A stretch of 64,000 nt of DNA from Oikopleura dioica (taxonomy: Eukaryota > Chordata > Appendicularia > Copelata > Oikopleuridae), in assembly GCA_907165135.1 (NCBI GenBank), contig OU015568.1, positions 2,984,501-3,048,500 on the forward strand, in the 5' to 3' direction. A program made the position numbers and the translations under genes. Each line of letters begins with the position of its first letter. Position 1 is the first letter of the stretch. Below are positions 10,101-19,953 of the stretch, one piece after another. The notes under the pieces are model-generated. The model did not search any database, had not been told where the DNA came from, and saw nothing but the letters and a program-made list of their open reading frames with translations.

Positions 10101-11859
10101 TCAACAGTTCGTTTCGGGAAAATTGTAGCAAGTCTTGCAGAGCTCATCTTGGACCCAAGCCGGATCTTCCGTTTTCAAGTTTTTCTTAAATAAAAATCAG
10201 ATTGCTACTAAATAATTGAAGTCCTTACCTGTGCGAAAATTATAATAGTCCCAACGACGCAGATAAATGTATAAACATACAACAAGCATCTATCAATAAT
10301 CAACGCAATGTACTTCCAATCTTCCTCCACCATTTCTTGCTCATCCTCTAGCCGAAGTTTTTCGGTAATAAAATGAATCGCCTCTATCGCCGGCTTTAGC
10401 TCTTTCGCCAGTGGTTTTGCCCGACTGGATCGAGGCGCGGGATACGCTCCTTCGTCTTGATCGGCGGTGAAACAGCTGTCGTCGACGAAATTCGCCGCAG
10501 AATGAGCTTTTCGTCGCTTGTTGTCAGTCGGCAGGATTATTCCTTCGATATTAGGTCGGTAGAGCCCGACTTTTGGTGCGATCTTCAGAATGAACAACCG
10601 TTTCATCCAGCCTGGAAGGCTTTCTAGTGTTCAAAATAAAGCTTTCTATCGAGCAAATTGACGATTTTTTTGAGATTTTGAACACTTTCATATGAGTTGA
10701 CGTAGATCTGTAATGTATATTTGAAACGACGACGGACAAAATGACGGAAACCGTGACCATGCACATGGTAAACAGAAGGTACAACGCGATCAACGGAAGT
10801 GTCAGTGATGTTTCGGGCATTCTGAAGCATTCTGTAGGGCTCTTATGCGATATCATACCTTTGAGCCAGGAGAAAGAGGAAGACAGTTTGACCAAGGAGA
10901 ATTGAAATCGACAGGGTCATTTTTTCTCCAGAATCCACCGGAAGCTATAGAACAAAAAAAAACAGATAAATTGCGTTTGACTTACATAGAAAACGCCGGC
11001 AGATAGGAAGAACATAAGCATAATCGGAATGATAATATTCAAGATCCAGAAGAGCGGTTTTCTTTCCAAAAAGAGGGAGAATGTATACTGTGAAAACTCC
11101 TCCCCAGATTCGGATGTTCGGACGGAAATTGATGCTGGGCAGTACTTGAGATGCCACTCGCTTTCCATGAAGCCGGGGTCGACAACGACATAGGGCGATT
11201 CACTGTAGCTGAATTCCAAATCTCTAAAAATTTTCGAAAAGTTGAAAAGGTAAAAAAGCAAAAAGCCCTGCCTCTTATCATAAGTTGACGAACTAAAAGT
11301 AATATTGCAAATTTGTCTGTCGAAAGGAAAAAGCCTCACATCCATTGAACAGGAAGATTTGAACAGCGCTGGAGGTAGCCACTGAATGTAAGCATTGGAA
11401 TTGATAAGCGCCCTAGTTTCTTGAATGTAAGCTTTGAAAGCGCCGTCATCAGAATTGTACAGAATCAAATTCGGTTTCCAGAGGTCTGATGCTTTTGTAT
11501 TTGTTATGCCTAGTCCGTTGAATTCTGTAGAGTTCCAAGAGAGACGAAAATCGTACCAGCTCTAGAAAATAAATTTGCGACCATTTATTTGGTAAAACCT
11601 GTGTGGTATAGCCAGAAGTAATCATCTGCTCCTGTTTTTCGGAAATGCCCAGCAAACTCATCAAGTACAAATCGAGCGTCATCTTTATCGGCCCACCATC
11701 GTACTCGGTCTTTCCCGGGCGAACATCGCTATCATAATCTGCCATTATTTTCTTGTAAACCAGCGCTTCTGTCGACAAAAACTCCTCTGGCTCATTTTCT
11801 TTCGTTGCATACGACTTTCCCTTTGCGATTGCTAAAAGAAAAAGAAATTGAAAAATCAT
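10101..11859 (-). CDS. Nicotinic acetylcholine receptor-type subunit (cation-selective, non-alpha)
   Basis: This is a subunit of a pentameric ligand-gated ion channel. The signal peptide ([18 protein letters not shown]) is followed by the ligand-binding domain with W-K-P-N-L-I-L-Y-N and a perfect 13-residue Cys loop ([15 protein letters not shown]). Loop C reads Y-C-P and lacks the vicinal Cys pair of alpha subunits. The M1 region is [18 protein letters not shown]2 begins [12 protein letters not shown], where the Glu predicts cation selectivity, and M3 follows R-M-P-E-T-S. A cytoplasmic loop with [11 protein letters not shown] leads into M4. Seven exons are joined by short introns. The one at 11271-11224 appears to be GC-AG. 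The junction after M3 is uncertain; a 45-nt intron ending near 10615 best restores L-P-G-W-M-K-R-L-F. Confidence 0.88.
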
Positions 11860-12046
11860 CTCTGAGAAATTTTTTAGCAAAAAGGAAAACAAAAAGAAAG
11901 AAAACAGCTGTGCGGCTTATCACGAGCTGCAAAAGATGCTCTTATCAATTTGAAGAGAATAAAGGAATAAACAGTCTTGTGAAGAGATTTTTGTTTATTT
12001 GAAATTTTGAAGCAAAGGATATTTTTTAACAGAAAGGAGCTTTTAA

Positions 12047-13511
12047 TTATCCTCGGTTAACAGAAATTGGTTTAGTGCTGATCACGTGAGTATCATGGAA
12101 ACTATCTTCATCCGCATCTCTTCTTCTTCTTCTCTGCGCACTTTCGTCAGCAGATTCTTCAGAGGATTCTTCTAATGAAGCTGGTTCTTCGCAAGTTGGA
12201 GCGCAATTTTCAATGTCTGTATCGCATAATCTGACGCTGCTGTGGAAAAAGATCTGCTCTCCGCCATCGTCTTCTTGTGCCATGAACAAGAAAGAGTCCA
12301 TCTTGAATCGCGCCGATGTCTCCTCGCCATTTGAGAAGACCTCGAGAGTTTCGTATTCGTAGAGCTCGGAATCAAGACCGCACCCGTCCTCGATAAATTT
12401 GAAGAAGATTGAGTCATTTGGGTCCGCGCTAGAAATTATTGAGAAATCAAGTTTTGATAATGGGGGATTGTTATCAATAAGCACAAAAAGCGTGGTCAAA
12501 ATACATCAGAATTAAATTAAATAAAAAGAAGAATCACTTAGGTTTGAACTTAAACATTCGGATAAATTTACAAGAAGTTGTGTTTTTTAACAAATTAAAA
12601 ATAATTACCTTGGAGTTGCCCAACATTCTTCAATTTTAGTGACGATGTTAAGACTTCCTGTTCAATGTTATAAAACGATTCAAAAACTAGAAATATTTGG
12701 AAATATTGATGATTTTTAACATTTTCCTTCATTATTCACGTGGACAGCAATGTGTACTGGGTCTGGAACTGTAATGATGGAATCCGCTAAAGGTGAATGT
12801 TTAAGATCCATGAAGAAAGCGTTGATCAACCTGGGAGTTCTGAGCTAAATGAATTATCCTCATAGATTGCCATGGTCACAGGAAAGACTCCAAGCTCTGT
12901 GCCCATGCTCATTTCGATGTAGTGAAGAATTGTTTCTGTTTTCTGGGAAGAGACGATGTAGTCTACTAGGAGGTCGCAGTTGAACTCGACGTCGAAGTTT
13001 CTAACGCGAGTGATGCCAGAATGAGCCCTTCCGATGGAGCCGAGGATGTGGTCTTCGTAGGCCACGTGAGTCGCGTTGACTTGCCGATTCGCCGGGCAGT
13101 TGTCGGTGTCAGCGAGAAAGTTCCACCAGCCATCGTCGCCATCGACGGCGTCGGTAGCGGTGCACGACTCGGAACCCATGTACAAGTCATCGATCGAAAA
13201 TGGAGTCGTTTCCAGTCCGCACTTGGAAATTCTCAATCCACGGCTTTGAGGGTTGCAGATGATTTCAGTCATCGTTTCGAAGGTGTACTCACACGGTTCT
13301 TCGCCAGAGCCGTCTCCAGAGCCTGAAAAAGGGTTGTTCGACGGGAGTTCTTTGCCGTCAAGGCCAGGAGGAGTTTCGGGTTTTCCGTTGTTGCCGTTAC
13401 CGCTGTTCTTACCGTTTCCTTGAGCGTAGATTCCACTCTAAAATAAAACTTGAAATTTATATCTTTTTTGGGGTGACTCACCAAAGCTAAAATTTTGAAG
13501 AATTTTGCCAT
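12047..13511 (-). CDS. Secreted zona pellucida (ZP) domain protein
   Basis: ZP domains polymerise into extracellular filaments and coats. Exon 1 encodes MAKFFKILAL, which continues after a short intron into a signal-cleavage-like S-G-I-Y-A-Q and a Gly/Asn-rich linker. The ZP-N half starts I-I-C-N-P and has N-C and F-N-C-D-L. The ZP-C half contains the family motif E-E-C-W-A-T-P-S, then D-G-C-G-L-D, and ends with the Cys cluster around C-D-T-D-I-E-N-C-A-P-T-C. An R-R-R-R-R-D run after the domain fits the furin-type cleavage site of ZP proteins. No C-terminal membrane segment is seen, so release by secretion is inferred. The splice just upstream of CWATPS (about 12720-12660) does not resolve with plain GT-AG sites; it may be non-canonical or carry an indel. 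Confidence 0.82.
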
Positions 13512-14011
13512 ATTGTTTTTTTTCTCTTTCTATTTTTTTCAAAAAAGTAATGAGAATTTGAAGTGCTGGTTTCACTTGAATTGCACTCAAAAAGACCGAT
13601 CTCAAGAATTTTATAGCACCAATTCCTCGCGCGCCACCAAAAACAAACGTGAAGTGGTGAGTATAGATAACGCATCTTGCTTAATTTTGGTGGAACAATT
13701 GCACGACAAATAGTTTTTATGTTCGCGGAAAACAATACAACGAATTTCTTTATACAATTTACCCTTCTGGATTTACCTTTCGTTGCAAAATTGCTTTTTC
13801 GCAATTTTTTATTCAGGAAACGGATTTTCTTTTGGGAACATAAGAAAATCATTATGAACTTTGAACAAAGATTTCAAATTCAAATTTCAACCCACTCCAC
13901 CGTCAAATTCCAAATTCTCCACTCGCGGGCGCCCTTTCCAGACTCACAGCTTTCTCTTTTCCGGAAAAACGGTCTCATTCACCAGATTGATATTTTTTGG
14001 ACATCAAAAAT
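13512..14011. promoter_or_regulatory. Divergent intergenic region (ZP protein / Cys-rich secreted protein)
   Basis: 500 bp between oppositely directed genes. Open frames at 13495-14106 are short, overlap one another and show no motif. Nothing distinctive beyond T-rich tracts is visible. Confidence 0.3.
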
Positions 14012-14837
14012 ATGAAATTTTTTTACTTCCGCCATTCTCGTCAATTCCGTCTTGGCCGATCAAGCCGCGAATAGTGCAGCAATTGATGCTAAAGTTGCTG
14101 AATTGAGTGCGATCGAAATCGCTGGAGAGTGGAAATGCGAGAAAATAGAAAAGACGGAGAAACGAATGCTCGCAAAGTGCCAAGCTGTTTGCCCGGATTT
14201 CGACGGGACTTTCAATTATTTGCGTGAGTAGCGGAAAGAAGGCCAAGTGCAATTGTTATCTTTCGGATTATGCGGGATTATTTGTACCTATCTTTCAATG
14301 CAAAACGTTTTCTATGACATAGATAAGGGGTTTATATATAAAGATAAGAGTCTCACAAGAGTCAGGTTCCATTTTCGATAACGTGATTATAATAGACTTT
14401 GGTACATAGACAATTAAGACGATTATGATAACAAATTTTCCTCTAGAGAGCATCTTTTTCTTTCATCAATATTTTCAATTCAGCGATGTTCAAACGCGCT
14501 TCCGCGAAAATCGTCGCCCGGAATGGAGAAGCTGAAATCCTATCGGAAACTATCAGGGGTCAGCTGTCTTGCTGGGATGAAGTGGAAACCTTCATGACTC
14601 CCGCCTTTCTTGAGGAAAATCACAAAGTGAGAAGAGGAACTTGGAGCTGCTTGGCAAAGGAAGGAGGGACCGTCTTCTGCAGAAATAAATGCAACGATAG
14701 TGGCGAAGTTCGGTGAGTTGAGAAATTCATAGTCGAGAGTTTTATCGATTTCTAGCGTTACCGCGAAGCTGGATCAAAGAGGAATGGACTTTTCGAAGAC
14801 GAAGCCTTTCAACAAAAGAGCCTGCATCGATGAATAA
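14012..14837 (+). CDS. Small secreted protein with two related Cys modules; start frame disrupted
   Basis: I do not recognise the family. One exon carries a near-ideal signal peptide (beginning MKFF, ending VNSVLA) followed by W-K-C and K-C-Q-A-V-C-P; later exons carry a second W-S-C and F-C-R-N-K-C module and end K-R-A-C-I-D-E. The modules, each W-x-C followed by a C-x3-C pair, look like a duplicated domain. The signal peptide reads only if the run of seven T at 14018-14024 were six; as given, the ATG at 14012 leads to a stop and the downstream frame has TGA just before it. Exon 1 ends at a good donor (GTGAGT near 14227) and the next exon starts near 14484. A TATA-like TTATATATAAAG near 14331 lies between them, so two separate genes are an alternative model. 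Confidence 0.5.
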
Positions 14838-15148
14838 ATTCTTACCTCAAATCTATTTCTTTCCAAAAAACTTAATAAAAAATAGACTTTGAAATATTGG
14901 CGGAGCAAATCAGACATGCATAAAATCGGCGCGGTTTTCACGCAACGTGTGAAATTTTCGCAACTTCTGCATTTTCTAGAGGCTCTAGGGTAGAGCTTTC
15001 TCGAATATTACACCTAAAGAATCAACCTCTTGGGGGAGATCTGTCTTTGTGGTTTCTGAAAAAGGTCGAGAGAAATGGCAAGCTTCAGAACTGTCAGAAT
15101 TTTCCTCGAGGGTACCTCATTTCGAAAGAAGTTCGTCAAAGTCCTTAA
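14838..15148. promoter_or_regulatory. Upstream region of gene B
   Basis: This 311-bp stretch holds AATAAA near 14875 for the preceding gene and the presumed promoter of gene B. No further feature was recognised. Confidence 0.3.
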
Positions 15149-17313
15149 AAATGAAAACTGACGAGTTAGAGATAAAGGTAAAAAAATATATTTGCAGTCA
15201 AATATCCTCTATCAAAGTGCTTGGATTGCGATTGCGTTGGATTTGTAAGAATCGTTAACAACGAAGGCGTTTTGGTCCCAGCAAAGGAAAAAGCTTTATT
15301 TCATTACCGTCAGCCTAAAAAATTTGCTCTCAAGAAACAGTACGTAGAAAAATCCTTGATGAACTTTTTTCTTTTACAAAATCTAGTGGCTTCGGAACCC
15401 TTCGCCAAAAATTAAGCTACCTGCTTTTTGGCACGCTTTTCTGGCAGAGCATTGTTTTGATAGCCAACTTCGAAAGCGTTAAAAATCTTGCTCCTTTGGA
15501 AACTTTCAAAACCAAAACCTGCGCGCGCAATTTTAAGAAATGTCTACTCAACTTTCCGTATGGTGATTGTTACAAAAGCTTCTCTACTTGTATGCGCGAA
15601 ACTGGTCAATTTCGTTTTCCGGCTCAAATAGTCTCTTACAAGACGAGAGAAAATATTGATGATGATTTTTATACGAAAGATGAGCAGGACGTCAATTTAA
15701 AAAAGTGCAAAAGATATAACTTCTACGGTAAGACCAATTTTTCTTCTGAAATAATTAAAATTTGATTCGTAGATTTAAAAATTTGCGAGCAACTCTGTTC
15801 GAAAATCCACAAAGAAGATGTTGCTCTTTGTCGCCAAATCTGCCGATCGCATTTGAGCGAAAAAGGAGAAATAAATGAAATCTGCCCTTTTGAGAAACTC
15901 TGTCCTGCTGGTTGCCCTTGTATTTACTATCAGTGCGAGCACGTGGATACAAATCAAGTTCCTCTCGCTTGGTACTACCAAGGGAATGACCCTCTTTTCG
16001 ACGCGATAAAGACGACAAATGACGAGACCGCTTCAACAACCATGGATCAAGTTATGTTTGATCCGAGTGAGCCTGCACCTAGATTGAGACAGGTCTTTTC
16101 AAGGCTAGCCTCTGTCGATCCAAAAACGCTGAAATTAAAACAGATCTACGAGCGAGTTCTCTTCTACAAATTTTGGTACAACCACTTTTACAAAATAACG
16201 CCAGAATGCCTGAAAAGTTATCGACCAGACTTTATTCTCAGCCTTGATTACAACCCGATTATTGCGCTCTACCTCAAAGGAAGAAACTATCTCGTCGACC
16301 CTGAATTCAATACTAATATGATTAATGATGAAAAGGAGGCGCTCTTGATCGATTTGGGAGTTGAGTCTGAAGCGATGCTTTCAAGATATGGAGTGACGAA
16401 TCGTCTGATGTTTAATGGAAAGGGAAGCTCCGTCGCTGCAGTGTTCGATGATCACTTTTATTTTTGCTCGACGATCAAATACAGAAACTACTGCTTCTAT
16501 TTCGACCCGCTGACTCGCGGACGAAAAAGAATCCTCGAAGCAAGAGGAAGAATCAAATCACGTGAACACGACACTCGAAAACACGCTTTTGTCTTCAACG
16601 AAAAACTGAATATTCTATCTGTCGATTCTATAGCTAGCCATAATATACAGCTTCAAAGAATGGAAAGAAGATATCGCGATTGGACCGTTAGCTATTACGA
16701 AGACCCACTTTGGGAGAAGGAATTTAGGAATGACTCGCATGGTGAAATAGTTGGATCGCAGATTACTCAACTGCCATTTGACACAGTTATTAACGACTTC
16801 TATCCGATTCCAGGACTGGAAAGCTCTTTCAAAGTCAAGTAAACTTTTGATATCATAGTTTGAGTATCTTAAAAAAGACAGGAAAGGAGTCCTTTTTATT
16901 GCAACTTTTCGATGGCGTGAGTTCGATTTTGGCAAATCAACTTTTGTCGACATGAGCCAGCCCTACTTGGCGACTTTTTCGAATCATAATTTTACGAAAG
17001 CAAAATATTTTATCATTTTGTACCGACTCGTCGCTGGAAGATTCGTGCGAATTGACCGAATGGAGACGAATTTTGCTTATTCAAATGTCCTCAATCCCTT
17101 TTATAAAGATATAAATGTATTCGGCACGAGTTAAAAAATGCTGAAGAGTCCTAATAGATTCTCTTGATTTAACTCAACACAGATCACTTAGGCGCAATAA
17201 TGATTTATGCGAATTCAGAGGAAGATATTTTTCAGTTGAATTTCGAGTCTGGCGACCAGAAGACGCATCTTGAAAGAATAAAAACTCCTGGACTTCATTT
17301 TATGGGCGTTTAA
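15149..17313 (+). CDS. Gene B: paralogue of gene A, cysteine-rich type II membrane protein
   Basis: The family is not recognised outside this window. Exon 1 is MKTDELEIK; exon 2 starts with C-L-D-C-D-C-V-G as in gene A. A membrane segment (LLFGTLFWQSIVLIANF) is followed by the same Cys pattern (FKKCLLNFPYGDCYKSFSTC, ICEQLC, CPFEKLCPAGCPCIYYQCE) and a C-terminal region with S-R-Y-G-V-T-N-R-L and DDHFYFCSTIKYRNYCFYF. The exon structure matches gene A: a 40-odd-nt intron after F-Y-G (about 15727-15772), one near 16840-16885, and one before the last exon (17130-17182). The final exon ends T-P-G-L-H-F-M-G-V. All conserved blocks are present in one frame, so it looks intact. It lies upstream of gene C in tandem, and head-away from gene A about 7 kb distant. 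Confidence 0.72.
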
Positions 17314-17548
17314 TTGTTCAAAATATCATTTTTTTAAACAAAATAAATCAAGTTTATCTGTTTTCAAGTAAAATTTTGTTAGGTAAAAGACGAACGACCT
17401 CATTTTTTAGACTGCAAATATTCGAAACTTGGGTTAGGGAAATATCATGCTTCAAAATTGACATTTTTACGCACAAAAACTCTACTTTTTCTGGGAGTTA
17501 GAATACACAGAGAATCATTTCATTCAAAATAGAGGACAAATTAAAATT

Positions 17549-19343
17549 ATGCCGCAAACAGAATTAGAAAAAAAAGTTTCATTTTTTAGGAAAAAGATAA
17601 GATAAATTAAAAAATAAAGTGTTTGGATTGCAACTGTTCTGGAGTTGTGAGAAAAATCAACGAACTTGTTGTTTTGGTTCCCACGAGCTCCCAGACTTTC
17701 AAAACCGAGTACGTTGATCATAAGCGATTTGCGTTAAAAAAGCAGTAAGTCAATTTTTCCTCAAAAAATCAAGGCAAACCAATCTAATCAGCGGTTTCGG
17801 AACTCTAAAGCAAAAAATAACCTACGGTGTCATTGGCTCTCTATTCTGGCAGAGCATAGTTCTGATCGCAAATTTCGAAGGCGTCAAAAATCTTGTGCCT
17901 TTGGAAACCTTCAAAACTACCACTTGTTCGAGAAATCTTAAAATATGTCTTGGCGAATTTCCTTACAGCAGTTGCTACGTGAGTTTCTCAATTTGTATGC
18001 GAGAGACTGGGGAATTCATCTTTCCATCTCAGCCGAAAATTCATGAGAAAGCAGTTAATTTTGATGAGGATTTTTATACAAATGATGAGCAAGAAGTGAA
18101 TGTTAAGAGATGCAAAAGATTCAATTACTATGGTAAGATCTTTTTGCCCTATTTTTATTATCTTTTTAAGACTTCAAAATTTGTGAAGATCTATGTTCGA
18201 AAATCAACGAGGAAGATGTGGCTGTCTGTCAGCATATTTGCCAGTCCCACTTGAGCGATACTGGAAAAATGAACGAAATTTGCCCGTTTGAGAGACTATG
18301 TGCAAAGGGATGCCCTTGCGCGTTCTATGAATGCGAGCATGTGGATGTCGAAAAGATCCCCCTCGCCTGGTACTATAAAGAGGATGATCCGCTTTTTAAA
18401 ATAACAGAAGAAGTGCATGAAGAGCACGGCAAAGCTATTGATGATTATTTACCGTCTCCTGATATGAGAGAGCTTTTTTCGACGATGGCGTCTGTCGATT
18501 CTAGGACACTCGAATTGAAAATCCTCTATGAGCGAATCATCTTTCAAAAAGGTGGTCTCGGGAACCTGTGCCGAAAACCGGAGTCAGGGCTGCGAGAGAT
18601 GCCCCGGCGTTCTTTGAACCATGACTCTGGTTTTCTTCACAGGTTGCCAAGCCCAGCAAAACAGCTATTGCCTTCGCAGCAGTTGATCCACAAAAAGTAC
18701 TCGAAAGCTTTCGACCTGACTTTATCGAGAGCGTCGATTACAACCCGAAAACAACGCTTTATTTTCAAGGAAATCATTATTTAGTCGACGAAGCATTGAA
18801 AACTTATCAACTAAAAGAGGGTGACATTACTGACATCGGTGTTGACTCGAGCCTGTTTTTATCGCGATACGGCCCGACAAATATTTTTATATTCAAAGAA
18901 GGGATCTTTTACGGACGAAGCATTGCTGCTGTGTATGATGGTCTGTTCTTTTTCTGCTCGAGCGTGAAGCATCGAAATTATTGTTTCTTTTTTGACCCGC
19001 TGGCTCGAGGAATCGTTCTTACAGAAAGGCAGATTACTTTATAATTCTTTACAGACTTGTTGCTGGACGATTCATTCGAATCGGCAGAATGGACACGAAT
19101 TTCAGAAGCGGAGATGCTCGATTTCCCTTCTATAAGGATATCAATTCATTCGAAAGGGTACCAAAAAAGGCTTAAAATCAGGCTAAAATCTCTTTTTTGG
19201 AACTTGAAAAAGAACATTACGGAAATATCATGATTTTTGCGAACTCTGAAGACGATTCTTTCCTGCTGAACTTTGACCAGGATGAAGGAAAAGCTCATTT
19301 GGAAAGAAAAGTAACCCCTTGCCTTCATTTTATCCCGATTTGA
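17549..19343 (+). CDS. Gene C: third family member, with an extra intron and an internal deletion
   Basis: Exon 1 (MPQTELEKK) is followed by an exon starting C-L-D-C-N-C-S-G, the membrane segment (GSLFWQSIVLIANF) and the Cys blocks (LCAKGCPCAFYECE), as in A and B. At 18552-18664 a 113-nt GT-AG intron interrupts sequence that is continuous in A and B; removing it aligns I-I-F-Q-K-A-I-A-F...S-F-R-P-D-F with the paralogues within one residue. After F-F-F-D-P-L-A-R-G (about 19015) about 130-140 residues present in A and B are missing, and the following homologous block (ADYFIILYRLVAGRFIRI) lies in another frame, with a stop at 19042 if read straight on. The last exon (ending C-L-H-F-I-P-I) is preserved. 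The gene may be decaying into a pseudogene, or the junction may contain an assembly error. Confidence 0.6.
18552..18664 (+). repeat. Palindromic element (CCTGACTCAGG family) forming an intron of gene C
   Basis: The left arm reads GGGAACCTGTGCCGAAAACC and the right arm GGTTTTCTTCACAGGTTGCC, pairing over about 35 nt around a GAGTCA core. GT at 18552 and AG at 18663-18664 act as intron ends in the model that keeps gene C in frame. This is one member of the dispersed family listed elsewhere in this annotation. Confidence 0.8.
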
Positions 19344-19953
19344 CCGCGCTTCAACTTCAAAAAGAAAAAAAGAAAATTTTTCAATCTATCTTTTTGTTTA
19401 TTTTCCAATCAAATAAATGGCCAAAAAATTTGTATTCACAATGAGTAGTTTTTGGATCAGAGTTTTTAAATAGGCACAGTACAGTTTAATTTCAATAAAA
19501 ATATGAATTGAACAAAGTATTGCTTGTTTTTCAATATTGAACTTGGTAATAAATAAAAATTGATAAATAGTTATTAAATAATAATATTTTTAGAATAGAA
19601 CTTTTTCAAAATTCAGTCACCTTGTTGGAAGAAAAGAGCTAGGGTTTCACTGTTGGCATCACTTTGTGTTTGCCAGTTTAAGAAAAGAGCAAAAATAGAT
19701 GTTCAAAAGCAGGGTTTAACGAAAATATAACATAATACAAGATAAGATAAAAATGAGTATCAGTAATAGCAAGTTTAGAAAGCAGAAAAAATGGTGAGTT
19801 TTCTTAGCAAAGTTTTAAATTCAAGAACATATTTACACGAAAAAAATAGCAATTGGTCTTAATCTATTAAATCTGGGGAGGCCACGATTATTGGTGGATT
19901 TAACCTTGATAACAAAAGAGATTGGTTCTTATCCCATCAATTTCTGTACGAAA
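19344..19953. other. Convergent region (gene C / C/EBP)
   Basis: Very AT-rich 3' flanks of two convergent genes. Several AATAAA-like signals occur (for example near 19411 and 19494). No gene or repeat is supported. Confidence 0.4.
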
